Source: Mixophyes australis
Taxonomy: Eukaryota > Chordata > Amphibia > Anura > Limnodynastidae
Length of the DNA: 64,000 nt
Reading direction: 5' to 3'
Assembly: GCA_036250195.1 (NCBI GenBank)
Contig: JAVHZZ010000004.1
Location: forward strand, 162,418,869-162,482,868
Under the pieces are notes generated by a model, which was not told the origin of the DNA, made no database searches, and saw nothing but the letters and a program-made list of their open reading frames with translations. Positions 43,904 to 61,655 of this stretch are shown here, one piece after another; positions within the stretch are counted from its first letter, which is position 1, and the number at the start of each line of letters is the position of its first letter. Position numbers and translations under genes: made by a program.

Positions 43904-44713
43904 AATCTCCAAGGGAGGGACACCCTTGGTTTGCACAGCTCTTGCAATACTAGGATTAGAGCGCAATCCTCACCCCCTCCCCCCAGTTTTCTTTTCGGGC
44001 GTGAATTGATGCCGTCACACCCGGCATTCAGTTCGAACGGACCAGGGAGGAGGGGCACCAACACCGTGATCATGTGAGCATTTTTTTTTTTTTTTAAAGC
44101 ACCCTGCTCCCCCCACCAACGAAGAGGGCGGAACCACCAGGCGACGGGGCTTATCAGGGACCCTGGATTTAAACTTGTTTGATAAGTACAGTCCACATAA
44201 ATATTGTAGTTTGTGTGTATGTGTTGAGATAAAAAGTATCATTGTCTATGAGGTAAGCTCATATATATTGGGGTTTTTTTTGTTTCTTGTTTAAATTATC
44301 ATTTCATGGTCTCTTTACCTCCTTTCTTCATATTCGATATTATTCACGTTGTAAAAGAAGAGCGCAATTTTCATATGAAATAAGTTATGTAAGTTTAAGC
44401 TATTGATGATAATTTTTAAAATGTTATAAAACTGAGATAGGTGACTGAATTATTTACACTTTAGGGCTGTGACATTTGACCATGGTCAGAAAATGCTGAC
44501 TGTATGTATGGGCTCATATAGTGGGACTGAGTATCCGTTATCCCAGTGCATACCAACCCTTGACATTTGTTATGAACCTGATATCACCTATACTGAACCT
44601 ATGGTGCGGCATGTTTATCTCCATTAGCAGCCTTCTTTCCCAGAACCACACTGTTTACAGGAGGTACTTGGATGCCCCCCTGAACTTTATCCCAGTATTG
44701 TATAGTTAATAGT
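43904..44713. other. Intronic sequence, nothing clearly recognised
   Basis: A GC-richer patch at 43930-44170 with a T run at 44080-44096 may be repeat-derived. The rest is AT-rich. Confidence 0.4.
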
Positions 44714-45212
44714 TGTGACTGAGTTAGAGTTAGGGAGACTCCCAGCCATGGAGCAACACGTAGACAAAACAAGATAAAAAGGACACAAAAGAGGATGGTC
44801 AATTGGCAAGTCGGGTCAGAAGACAGGAGAGGTACATAAAGTCAACAAACAGGCATAGAGTTCAAGGGCAGCCATAGATCCAACAGCAAGGTCCAGTAAA
44901 CAAAGCCAAGATTATACACACTAAACCTAGAAACAGAAGATATTCCAATCTATGCTAAAGAGACAGGAACTATCCTAGGTAAACACCAACAAGGGAATAA
45001 TGGCAATGAGTGTATTTACATAGGTACTGCCTAATCAGCTGATGGGTAGAAATCATGTGAGCAGAAAGTGTTGACTTCTCAACTGTTTGGTAGTGAGCAG
45101 TGATGAGTCTTGCACGAGCTGATAAATCAGTTGCAATGTGGAATCCCCGTTAGCAGCTCAGGAAGCAGGGAGAGTATAGTTGCTCAGCAACAGAAACACA
45201 ACAACTCTGACA
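44714..45212. repeat. LTR-like block, possible solo LTR
   Basis: The block begins TGTGACTGAGTTAG and ends ACTCTGACA, with a purine-rich interior (ggtcagaagacaggagagg) of the style seen in the chromovirus LTRs. TG...CA ends are present. The 5-bp flanks (ATAGT and TTCAA) do not match, so either the boundaries are wrong or the duplication has decayed. Confidence 0.35.
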
Positions 45213-48200
45213 TTCAACAGAATTTGGAATAGATTTCAGAGACAGCAGAGCAGCAAAAACATATCTAGTGTGTTGTATTATCCACTGCCCTTACTGCAGT
45301 TGGACTAGATATTACTGGACACAGCAATATCTACCACAGTAATATCTACCACTGAGAGTGATAGATATTACTGTGTGTGGGATTTTGAATAGTCAATGGG
45401 TGCTAGCATTTTGATAAATGATTTCAACACCCACTATATTTTCAGCATGCTGCATGTGTGGTCAGCATGGTCACACCACAGTCAAACTCCCCTGCATACA
45501 TAGTGCACTTAAGGGTGTACTTCTAGATGAGCCCTAAATAAGACATTGGATTGAATGTGTATTTCTTTGCCCAAGAAAAGAAACATTGTTCAAGTGCAAA
45601 ATATTGGACATAACTCGCCTTACTCCAGCTGCCAATTTGTATGCAATAAATAGGTCCTTCCTGATTGCAAAAATAGCAAATGATTTTGTTTATATTGTTT
45701 ATGTCCTCTTATTCATACACTTTGCTTTTATTTATACAGTTTGTATGTGCCTGGTAGGAGATACTACAATGTGGCTGTCTTCAGAATTTATTAATGTCCA
45801 TGCTATTCTTATTGTTTAAATGGCACTGATTTTTTTCCCATCACTGACAATTATATCTAGTTCAGTATCAAACCTATCTTCAATACTACTGAGATGCTGT
45901 CACATTTGTCAATGGTAATAATGTTTTACCCATTTGCTATGAAACCTAGCTAGCTAGGTGTTACTGCAATTCTTTTATCTATATATAGTTTTTACAATTG
46001 TATGATGCTTATTTCAGTTATTGTTATCTTGTATATGTTTATTTATAGATGTGACATTGAGGAAAGGCTGTGATAACAGTTTACGAGAAGCTGGCGATGA
46101 GAAGAGACAACTAAATGACTGTGATACTAGATAAATATATGTCCGTGGCACCCTTTTGTTGTGGACATGTGTTCAGTGGAAGTATTAAATATTAGTTCTA
46201 CACAATCCGTACAACAGTAGACATAATATCGGTGCTAGCAGATAAAACAAGGACAGTTTATGATATGCTTTCGGAAAATAACTTTTATTTTATTTTTTCA
46301 AGGCTCTATTTGCAATTATGTTTAAAAATTGTAACTTAATTTATGGAGAATAAATGTTAGAACTCTGTTTTATGACATATTGAATAATAATCATAGATAT
46401 ATGACTGACATTTTTAATCAAAGGTTATTATTAAAATACATTGAAATGCACCCAAATTTGAAAAACACTTCACTGAATGATCTTGTTGTAATACTTGGGT
46501 GGAAGTGTGATAGCTTGAAGTCTTGCAGATATAATTTATATAAACAAACTTTAAAAATAGGTAGGTGAGCAGAGGAGAAAATGGGTGATGTGGAATTTAT
46601 TTAATTCCCAACCAACCTATTGATAAAGTAGAAATGAGATGAAGCTTTCATTCAGATGCTAGTCACCTGTGTGGGAAATTAGAGAATAGATTGTGACGAT
46701 AATAAGTTAATGGTTAATAATGAAATATTATCAAATTAGATATTTATAACATATACTACTTATTATTCTGTGGGAAAGTCTGTGTTTTGTGTTGGAGTTC
46801 TACAACCAGTATAAATAGGTCTATTCTTTTGTAGCGCCATGATATAACCGATTCCCGCCATGAGTTCTAATATGCTCATAATTGAGAGTATTTGCCACTT
46901 TTAAAGTTGGCTTTTTTATATGAAAATGTTAATGTAACAGGAAATACTGCTAAACTGCAAAGCATTAACTCACACAGATGCGTTTACTATTATGCAAACT
47001 TTCATTGACAGATGTAGCATATTTAATTGAGTGCATGTCATACAGTGCTTCCACCTTGCCTTTTAAACTTACCTTTACTATGTTTCCATTGACATATAAT
47101 GGTGTAGGCAGATCAAGCACATGTAAATGTCCAGAATGGAATGTGTCCCACTTGTAAATAATACCTGGTAAATCATGTAGAGGGGCTGTAGGTAAAATAA
47201 CATTATAGACACTGAAGAAATTATGCAAGGACATATAGCAGTCTACATAATTGTCACTGCATTATGGAGTCTGAGGTTTATTATAATAATGCATAGATCT
47301 ATAACATATGTATATGTGTATAGTGTGTGTGTGTGTGTGTGTGTTTGTGTGAGTGTGTGTTTGTGTGATAAGAGACTGTCCTGGGGATCTCGTAATGAAA
47401 ATTCCGGCTTCTGATCCATGGTCTTTACTGTGCATGTGGGACATTAGGTCAGCGAATGCGCAGAGTTAGTTTAGTTAGAGTAAGGTGGGGAGCCGCATCC
47501 AGGCTGCTGGAGAGGTTTCCTAAGATCCCTCACCTGCAATGCTTGCCCAATAGAATAGAGATGGTGTTAGCAATTGGGCACAAGTTTAAAGCTTGATAAA
47601 TAGGCCCTTAAGTGCCCATTCTCTTATTGACTTCAGTTGCTAGTCTGAAACTATGTACAATCAATATAATTGCCTGTCTTTAACAGTAATTATACTAGCA
47701 CTTGTGTTCTAGATTGATTTACTTTATTTAACTGTTGCTTTGTTAAGTTTTACAGTGCTGCTTCGTTATAGTGTAATTTTAAAGCACATGCTTAAACTGG
47801 TGTTATATATAACCTTGCATTATAAAGAGGGTGAAGTACTATTAAGTTAATTTTGTCGCTTCCCAATAAACTTTTTGCAATAAATTATTGTGGTTTCAAT
47901 GCACAGATATTTAGTTGCAAAATATATCAAGATTTACAGTAAGACATCATAATGCATAAAAGATAGTACAATAAAGCAGGAAAGTATAAAAACACTGAAT
48001 AAATTACATTTTCGCTAGCGCTTCACCTGGGCCCAGGGTAAGATACAGTCATGTTGTCTGTTGTCAGGAAGATAGAGAAAAAATGACCCAGAGAAATTTG
48101 CATATATGCTGTTTCAGTTTACAAAAAAACACTGATGATGTCACTATGTACACAGACAACATGTAGAGAGGTCTTCATGGGCTCAGGGTTCAGGTCAGTC

Positions 48201-48700
48201 CAGTATAATGCATATCATAGGTCAGTTTAAAGGATTCCTCTGGTAAGGTGTGGCCAGCTCACTCCAACAGCTGAGCCCATGTTGTGCCTAAGAGAACTGA
48301 CCTAATCCAGTTTTCACCAACCTATTTGCATTCCAAACACAATGTCATTTTGAGCATTAATCCTTTATCTTCCATAGCTAGCGATTGCTTCGCCAATAGC
48401 AGAGGATTCATAATGGTAATGTGTAGATCAGAATGACACTAAACATGATACATTTCCCATATTCTGAGCGTTAGATACCTTTAATATATTATCATTTATG
48501 TGTAAATTATCTATAATACATTTTGCTAATAGATAAATGTGGATTTGAAACTTACTAAATGTATATTCTTTACAAGTGTTGGTGCAAATGTAAATGTGTG
48601 TGTTATTAATCTGTGCAATTGTGTCATAACACATGGTGTACTTATCACAATCGCATTGCAAAACAATATTAATTCATTTGCTTTACTGCATCCAGTTATT
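45213..48700. other. Intronic sequence with a GT microsatellite
   Basis: A (GT)n-rich run lies at 47323-47366. At about 45320-45370 the word atatctaccac(t/a)g recurs in direct and inverted form. No exon was seen. Confidence 0.55.
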
Positions 48701-48909
48701 TGACTTCACAATACAAACAAATTAATGCACTTTATTGGGTGGTAAGCGAGGGTGGTATTAAAGGGGGTGGTGTGTGGAGGAAGCACTGTATTTATATAGT
48801 GGTATCATATGTTGGAGAAGGATGCTTTAGCAGGTCTGTAAAATTGATGAGTCATGATTATTATAATAGGTTACTCTGTTTTATAGATTTATGTACAACA
48901 TAAATATAA

Positions 48910-53620
<4,711 letters not shown>

Positions 53621-53754
53621 GCCACATGCAGGCCTGGCGCTCCCATTAGGCAAGGTTAGACAGTTGCCTAGGGCGCCAGGCTCTGGAGGGCGCCTGGAGA
53701 GCGCCACAGATTAAAAATTTCTTTAAAACTGTGCGGCGACGCCCTGGCCACATG
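53621..53754. mobile_element. Short hAT-type MITE with perfect 8-bp target duplication
   Basis: The element at 53629-53746 (118 bp) is bounded by exact GCCACATG copies (53621-53628 and 53747-53754). It starts CAGGCCTGGCGC and ends GCGACGCCCTG. The interior is rich in ggcgcc words (ttgcctagggcgccaggctc). It is probably an internally deleted derivative of a larger family. Confidence 0.85.
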
Positions 53755-56221
53755 TACTTGACCAGCAGTGACAAGCACACTGCACAATGTGTTGTGAAAT
53801 AAGTAAATTGTTAAAGTATAAAAGGGATTAACAAGTAACACACAGAAGATGATTTACTTTCATTTGAATAGAGTAGTCGGTGATAAAGGCACTTTGAACA
53901 CATTCTCTATCCTTTTTCTTGCTTCAATTGAGGCACTCTATGATTAACCTAATATAAATTTCACAACTTTTTTATTGATATACATTAAAAAATAAAATAT
54001 TTAATTACATTTGTTAATCATCATGAATAGTGAAATATTAAAGTGTGAATTGACTTAATTGTATAATGAAATACTGCTAAAATAGCAGCGTTCCACTGCT
54101 AAGCTACTGTATCTTTATATTATAATAAATTATATCACACCATTTTTTATTCAGTACATATTTATCTCCAGTTCCACCTGTTTCACAAAATAAGAATATG
54201 TATCCAGCTACTTTGTAGACAATAATATCTATTTATGGCATATTCTTATTAGTTATTGTCTGAATTTGACTATATTATACACAAATAGATTTAATGGATT
54301 CCCTGTAATGTTTTAAGTGGAACCTCCATCATCCAACTAAATGATATAGGGATATTGATTATTCCCTATTAAATTCCATCTTTCTTTAATCGCTATGTGG
54401 TTGTTTTGTTACTAATTCTGGAAAATAGAGTTCTAGTAAGCAGTATCTCTCTAGAGGTACCCTGTGAGTTCCCACATTTTTTATTAAATTATCCCATTCA
54501 TACATTGATCCTCCATTCATACGCTATAAGTATCTGCACACATGTATCTAATGTTTCTGGATTATGTTTCTTAATAGATAGTCATGCTAGCTGGAGGTAT
54601 ATTGATCTAGTATAATAGTAGACGGGGAAATCAGATTGCATGGCTGATGTGGGCTAGCATTTTGCTAAATTTGCTTCATCAAATTGATTAATAAGTGTCC
54701 CAATTGAACACATTCTCTTCTATCCTTGTTCTTACTTCAAAATATACTTGGATTGAAATGTGTGGATGCAGCCCCTAAATTTAATGTTGCATTTGGAATA
54801 AAACCTAGTCAATTTACAATTGGATAAGGGGATAGTGATTCACTTAGTGCGGTGTGATCTCTACTATGATAAAGGCGCTGTAACCTCAACATTTGTCATA
54901 ACTTAATTGCATCTCATGCCGGAGAATATAATGTATAGTTTTATTCTATCCCTCTGTACAAGCCTCAGATGGATATATTGGATTCCCTGCCTCCCAATCA
55001 TTCATTTTTGGATCTACGAACCTGACCATGCCAACAATAGTGCCATGCCCCATTGATATAAGGACACTTAGTGAGTGCTTGGAAAAATCATCAGACATGA
55101 ATAAGATTGACAGGAGGGTTTTCAGACTTGATCAGATCATTATGGATCTAAGAAATGGCAAACTCTAAAGCAGTAACACCTTTATAGAAGCTATGTAAAG
55201 TCCTGTAAAATATTTTATGGTGTATTGTGCCTTTGTATGGGCTCTCACATGTACATAGTCAGAAATAGCGGTGCACAGCTCACTGAATAGCAACAAGGGA
55301 GTAGGATGGTATACTCTGCATTTGTAAATGTGAACTAATATTTGTTGCAACAGTTCTTTCGTTCTCTGCACTCAATCTCCATAATATACAACAATGTTGC
55401 AATAACCACTGGTTCCCGATAACAAATCCTGTTTATCCAACTTCTTTGTAACGTTTCATATCCCTTTTAAAAAAGTTGCTCAGTTGATACCAGAGAGAGC
55501 AGGAGAGAGGTGAGCTGATGAGGCAGTTTCACACTATAAACAGAGCGACACAAGTTCCCCTACAAAGAATGATGTGTCGCATTGGCTGTTTAAAGCCACT
55601 TGGAACTACAATTTTTTTTTTCGCTTTTGGTAGGGCCCATGAAAAGGTCAGGTCCTATTTGTTTTTCAGCAAACCAGTGAGCCACATTTACAAGCCTGAC
55701 ATAAGAGAATTTGCTGACTTAAAGTCTGGGTATTCACTGAACCAGTGGGTGGAATTGTCCTGTTTTTTATGCTCTGTTAGGTATTAGAAATAAAGAAATA
55801 AGAATAGTGCTGTACTTGTTAGTGTTTTGTTTATGTTAGGTATTGTAATTATGTATGTACTATGTTGTACTTTCATTTGTTTTGCTATCTTTCATGGTTG
55901 CCTATAACAGTTAATGTGGGCCCCAGTAAGGTTGTTAATCTCTATTTTCAGTATCGGGAACTTCAGTGATTTTGCTATATTGTATTGACAGATGGGTTAT
56001 TAGTGCTATGTTGAAAGCAAAATATTTCTTAAAATCTTTATTTTCAAACACATTTCCTGTATTAGTGTTGTACTTAAATAATTCATTAGTGAACATTTAT
56101 ATTGGTGTAAAGCCTTATTTCCATTTATGCTATATAATCACAGATTTCTTCACAGCTTGTCTGGGTTGAAATATTGATTTACTAAAACTGGGCTCATAAT
56201 TCCTGTTATAAAATGAATATA
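53755..56221. other. Intronic sequence with a repeated word pair
   Basis: gaacacattctctatcct...cttgcttcaa at 53897-53929 recurs as gaacacattctcttctatcc...cttacttcaa at 54706-54740, in the same orientation about 810 bases apart. This suggests one worn element or two copies. Otherwise AT-rich, with no exon. Confidence 0.45.
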
Positions 56222-57110
56222 TGTAACGGCTCCCACTGGAAACCTGGATGAACTTCTAGAACAAGATGTGAGAGAGGTCTTCACCTATAACAAGCCGCCT
56301 TTCCCTGTAGAGAGCGATGTTCTCACAGGTACTCTGATGCCCCCAGCACTTAAACTCAGCGTAGCAAAGTAGTAAATGGTTCCAGGTAGAGATGAGCTAT
56401 AGAGACTAGGAGTATAGTACATCAGGTAGTATACGGAAGGCAAAACCAGTAAAGATGCAAATAGTGGAGGGCAGGCAGCAATCCGGGATAGCCAAAAACA
56501 AGCTAGAAGGTCAGGGCAGGCAGCGAGCAGGGATTCTTTAGACACAAGCGAAGGGTTAAAACGGACAGCGGACAGATACAGGCAAAAGGTCAGGCCACGT
56601 TCATCGATATACAACATGTTTGTAATCATGGGCAGATTCACATGGGCCTTAAACTTGCAGAACGCTATATTGAATCCTTGTTGAATCACCAAAAACTGCT
56701 TTAAATTTTCGATTACAACTTCCTTATTGCCTGTGACTGAGGCATCCAATATTTCACTATTCTTGTTCAAATGGCATGCTCGCCACCAAGTAATTAAAAT
56801 GCTCCAACATGTATTGAAGATCAAAAACCTCTTGAGTATATAGTTGACGATGTCTTGAAATCTTGCAAGAGAAGGGGCCAACTTCAATATCTTGTCAAGT
56901 GGAAGGGATGCAGTCTGGTTGAAAGTTCTTGGGATTCTACAGCAGTTTCTGCAGCAAATACCTCGGCCAATGCCTCCTTTCACATCCATCATCTAGGCAC
57001 ACCTGAGGTGCTTGGCAGTTGCCTTGGAAAAAAGGGGACACAGACACTGGCTATTGTGTCCCCTGGATCCTTCAGCATCATTTTCAAGAGTCTCCCATGA
57101 TTTGTAGGTA
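56222..57110 (+). pseudogene. Second chromovirus remnant: LTR-like part and Pol chromodomain
   Basis: At 56828-57010 the + strand encodes EYIVDDVLKS, CKRRGQLQYLVKWKG and LVESSWDS, then HIHHLGTPE in shifted frame. That is the C-terminal chromodomain of a sushi-like Pol with its aromatic cage (Tyr, Trp, Trp) still readable. It is not a copy of the 19.5-kb element's chromodomain, so it is a different family. The 56222-56600 block (starts tgtaacggctcccac, containing aaggtcagggcaggcagcg) resembles LTR sequence. The 56640-56830 block between them is unrecognised. The rest of Pol is missing. Confidence 0.72.
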
Positions 57111-57952
57111 TCAAACTATACACATTTAAGCCACATCCTCATATCACAATTATTTTCCAAAATGGTGTAGCGGCTACACTACAATGACTTATTATTTTTG
57201 CTTTAAAAGTTTCCTCTCATGTTAAACTGGCACTTTTCAAGTGTGGGCATGAGCAATGTTTTCACACGTCAGAAAGAAGCAACTAACATTTCCCAGAAAA
57301 GCTTATATCAGCCACACAAGTTGCTACTTTACTGAGCCCCTGTATCTTAAACCAGCATTCCCGATTATAGTTTTGGATTACTTGTGCATGACTTTGGCTT
57401 CATATGACAACCTTTATGGCTCTCAAACTCTATGTTCTTGACTATTTTGCTGTCTAGTCCTCAAATTACCAAGACTTTCATAGGCTCCAGTGTTAGAGCA
57501 GGCCTTTTTATAGATCTGAAGATTGGTGGAAAATTACTGCAGCTTTTATAAATAGTGGGGAAAAGACATATCAGATGGAAGAGACAGTTAACACAATTGA
57601 AAATATTAGACTGGATTTTGATAGGAGCCTGGCCTGGCGAACAATCTATAGTACAGGTTCTTATGGCCCTGTACAATTTCCAAGGATCCCTCCTGCGATA
57701 CACTCCCCATAGACAGCTATCGCTATCTGCAGATGGCGTTCGCTACCGGAGTAAAGCTCCAAATTTCCCCTCTGGGGACTGGCTATGTGATCAAAAAAGC
57801 TGCTGTGATCCTCTTATAATAAATAGCCTGGTAACTTTAAAATGTTATAATTTACAATGATTAAAACCTCTTAAGAGATTAATAGGCCCCTTAACTGTTC
57901 GTAATTGAATGTTTTATTATTATTTGGTGGTACTTTTAGATAGAGGTTAGTC
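57111..57952. other. Intronic sequence, one repeat-like patch
   Basis: 57540-57810 is moderately GC-rich, and an open + strand stretch crosses it. It looks repeat-derived but no termini were found. Confidence 0.4.
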
Positions 57953-58370
57953 TTAGGCTGGGTAGAACACTACAGAATTTTTCTTCCGATGTGTTATCTA
58001 TAATAGTTTTACCAACAACTGGTAAAAAGGCATGCTGATTCATGTGTATAAACGTTTTACAAGATTTACCGTCAGATCTGTGTTCTTCATCTGTCATAAC
58101 TATAGGCTGAAAAGATCATGACTCTGTAAACTCTATGAAGATCCCGATTATGAGTGCTTACACACTGCAGATTTGGAACAACATAGTTCCATTGTTGATT
58201 GAGATTTTTAGTCCTGGTTAAAAATCAAATGAAATGATGTAATGTGCTTTGGGACGATAATCGTTCATCATTGGAGCGTACACACTAATGCTATATTGGG
58301 TTGAATGGTTGTTTATCATGTGATTGGCCCGATACTTGGCTGAAAACCCAGTAGTGTGTACCCAGCCTTA
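57953..58370. mobile_element. PIF/Harbinger-like MITE with TTA duplication
   Basis: The element at 57956-58367 (412 bp) starts GGCTGGGTA(g)AACACTA and ends TAGTGTGTACCCAGCC, inverted termini of about 16 bp. It is flanked by TTA on both sides (57953-57955 and 58368-58370), the 3-bp target typical of Harbinger elements. A half-copy of a related terminus (aggcttgtacacaca) occurs at 13535. Confidence 0.8.
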
Positions 58371-60571
58371 GTCCCCACATAACACGGCGGTGCCATGTGA
58401 TCACCAATCCAGAAAAATTCATAAATAGAGAAATTAAAGTTTATAACTCTGTCAAAGGTACACAAAATACTACATGATTTAGGCACGTGGGCCTTCATTA
58501 AGTAAACTGTTTTAATTTCAAAAAGGTTCTAAATAGCTGCCCTGCACACCCAGAAGTAAATTAATGTTCGCTTGTAATTCATTAATTGTCTTATAGTCCC
58601 CATTAAACCTTTCATTTGCAATCACAACCAGGTTTATATCTATGGGATCGTTCAGTAATACCCCGAAAGATGTAGAACCCATGGATAATCTAATCTTTAG
58701 TGCTCTACAAATTAACTTTTACTGCAATAAAGGAGGCTTACTTTCTTATCTCAGTTTATGCATGCTATGGTGGTGCAAATCCCAGTAAGTAACCACCACT
58801 TACTTTACATCAAATCCATTAGAATCTATTGACAAATAAAATGGACAAACCGTTCCCACTGAATACTTCCTTTCGGAAAATTAAAGTGAGATATCATGAG
58901 CTTACAAAAGACAGATGGTATGTGTTAGGTTAGCTTACTAGTTTGTCTACCTCTGCAAGAGAGACCGATTCAGTTACTTTATTTTCACAGAGTGCATGCT
59001 ATGACCTTTCACATGCAAATAGGTACATTACACACATGTATACCCTAGGCAGAAAAGTGAAATTAACATTTTAATTTATATATCTCGTGACAAAGGGAGG
59101 TGTTTGCCACACACTTCTAAGAGAGGAGATAGGTATTTAGCCGGCAATCTGCAGAGAAAGGCTGCAAACAGAGTTACATATTTGTATAGTAGTCCACCTG
59201 TGTTAAAGAGATACAGGTGGAGGATATACAGTATGCGTGAGAAAACAACAGTAAATGTTTGATTTAACTTGAATATTTTGCAGTGGTTTAGAAAAAAAAA
59301 CATCTTTTCCACAGCAAGCAGAAGTCTGACAAGGTGTGTCTGCAATCAAACAGAGCACCTGCAGCAAACTCACTTTTAAAGGCAATGTGGGAGTGTCATA
59401 TGTCCATCAAGTTAAGGCTCTAGGAGGAGTGCAAATTCTTTAATCCTGTCTGTCCGTAGTCTTAGGGCCACAAGAAAGTGTGTGGAGCTCTATGATGTCA
59501 ACGTACTTTACAATCCTGACAATAAAAGCCAAGTAAAAAGCAATAAAGTGTTAGTGTGTGCATTACCTGAAGTGTGCCAGTGTCACAATACAGATTAAAT
59601 ATTTATTATTTTAAACTTGGAGGTTAAAATACATCGTTCGGTGTTACCTTAATATTCCACTGCAGCTCTGTTATAAAGTTCAATAGAGTATTAACTTCCG
59701 TATTACAGATGGCTGCAACTGCACTCTCATTTTAAGCTCAGAATCCTAAGGATCTGATAGAAAAAAAGTTGAAGTTTCGGTCAGTTAAGCTGGATTAGAT
59801 TGAGAAGAACCTTTAAGGGGGTGAAAGAAAGCAGGATGGACATATTTAGTATAGTATAAACACTGCTCAGCTCAGTAATATTTGTGGACATGGTCACTGG
59901 AGGATATACTTAGTGTATCTAGTCAGAGATTCTTTTGTTAGTAGGTCATGGGATCATTTGTTCCTTAGAGGCACAAGATGTTCCCTGATTAGTTTAGAAA
60001 ACATGTTGTTTAGGTCTTGCTACAAACATAAGAGCCTATAGCATGATGTAAAGAGCAGGGTTTCAGTCAGAACTCTGGAGAGATGCGTGTATTCAAACTG
60101 TGGCTTTATTATACTAAAGTGCAGGAGCCGCGAAAACAGCAACACAAGAGTGAAGAGGGTCAGGTAAAGTGCAAGCAGTACTTAGCTTGACAGATTGTAA
60201 CGCAAAGAGCTAACATACTACAATTCTTCCTCTTACAGGAAATCTTTACACTGGTCTGGGATAAACCTGAGGATTGTATAAAGCCATCTGATATTTCTAA
60301 AGAAATGAACCTCTTCCTCATATGTGGCAGACCTCCACCCACCCACATACCTTCCCCTTGTCTGTGACCAAAAATAAAATTTAGAATCAGGTGCTTACCT
60401 TATTAACAAAAAAAAGCAACATCATAAAAACATTAATAACTATTTTCCTGTTCCCAACTGCTGCTAAAATTAAGTAACTTTATTAGATTGCAGCTCCTAG
60501 GTTTGAAGAATTACTGCCAGTTATACTAATTTATAACAAAAAAAATCAAATAAAATCACATAAGGAGTGCA
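58371..60571. other. Intronic sequence, nothing recognised
   Basis: AT-rich intron. No exon, RNA gene or bounded repeat could be supported. Confidence 0.5.
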
Positions 60572-60611
60572 TGCACTCGATGGTCACTGTATTAGGTACA
60601 CCTGCTCATTA

Positions 60612-60787
60612 ATCATCCTCATCTATTTATATAACGCCACTAATTCTGCACAGAGATCTCATTCACATCAGGAAACCGGAGTACCTGGAGGAAACCCACG
60701 CAAACACGGGGAGAACATACAAACTCCACACAGATAAGGTCATGTTTGGGAATCAAACTCATGACCCCAGTGCTGTGAGGCAGAAGT
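60612..60787 (-). mobile_element. Retroposon inserted in the Tc1-like element
   Basis: On the minus strand this copy runs from a promoter-like head (about 60787) through gtatgttctccccgtgtttg and gtttcctccaggtactccgg to the tail gcgttatataaatagatgag. It is the same family as 3083-3181, here with the central part retained. The Tc1 sequence on both sides is collinear, so the retroposon came later. Confidence 0.7.
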
Positions 60788-60940
60788 GAACCTCAGTTCC
60801 GTGGGCGAAAACACCTTGTTAATCAGAGAGGTGAGAGGAGAATGGCTAGGCTGGTTCAAGTTAACAGGAAGGAGACAGTAACTCAAATAAGCTTGATTTA
60901 CAATAGGGTTATGGAGAAGAGCATCTCTGAACACACAGGG

Positions 60941-61128
60941 GCATATTCAAATCTCGCCGGAAACGCCGAAAATCTTGCCGCCCTCGCACGATTACCATTA
61001 TTACAGTAATCGTGCGCAGAAAAACAGTTAATACGGTAATTTACTCGCTGAAATCCAGCTACATATTACCGTATTAAATGTACTAGTTTTTCCGCGGCGC
61101 GGAAAAAGAACAATTGAATATGGCCCAT
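60941..61128. mobile_element. MITE inserted in the Tc1-like element
   Basis: Termini ggggcatattcaaat and caattgaatatggccc are inverted copies around a GC-rich interior with hairpins (ttaccattattacagtaa and a ccgcggcgcgg word). Tc1 sequence resumes on the far side. Target duplication was not resolved; ACA and ATA flank it. Confidence 0.65.
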
Positions 61129-61655
61129 AGTATGTTGTACCTTGAAGTGGAAGGGCTAAAGCAAACTGGACAGTTGGATATTAGAAAAAATGTTGCCTGG
61201 TATGACGACTCTTGCTTTCTTATGGGACATATAGATGGTAGGGTCAGAGTTTGGCATAAACAACATGAATCCATGGATCTGTAATGCTTTGTGTAGGTAG
61301 TATATCCTGGTGTTGCTGGTTTATTGGTGTAAGGAATGAATTCTTGGCACACCTTAGGCCCATACCAGTTGAGCATTGTTTAAATGCCACAGCCTTCCTG
61401 AGTATTGTTGCTGACCATGTGTATCCTTTTATGGCCACAGTATACCTATCGTATAATGGCTACCTCCAGCAGTGTATCATGTAATTTTACAAAGCACACG
61501 TCATCTCAAGCTGTTCACATGAACATGACCTTGAGTTCAGTGTACACAAATTGCCTCCACAGTCACCAGTCCAATAGATCACATTTGGGATGTTGTGGAA
61601 TGGGAGATTTGCAGCATGAATGTGCGGCTAGAACAAAACGAACTGTGTAGATGAC

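Larger units (their letters stand above)
60572..61655 (+). pseudogene. Tc1-like transposon interrupted by two later insertions
   Basis: The left terminus (gtcactgtattaggtacacc, 60583-60602) opens a Tc1-like element. After an insertion it resumes at about 60788 with caccttgttaatcagagagg and the helix-turn-helix region (to about 60940). After a second insertion it continues at about 61131-61650 with the catalytic domain, where broken frames read GRVRVWHKQHESMD, HTLGP, STVADH-like IVADHVYPFMATVY and a worn NRSHLGCCGMGDL (family SPDLNPIEHLWDVVER). Stops and shifts abound and the catalytic Asp of QDNAP is lost. The 3' end and right terminus are absent. Confidence 0.85.

Noticed and set aside
44714..45212. 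Confident solo LTR
   Set aside because: TG...CA ends but no matching target duplication and no internal match to a known LTR, so kept only as a low-confidence repeat.
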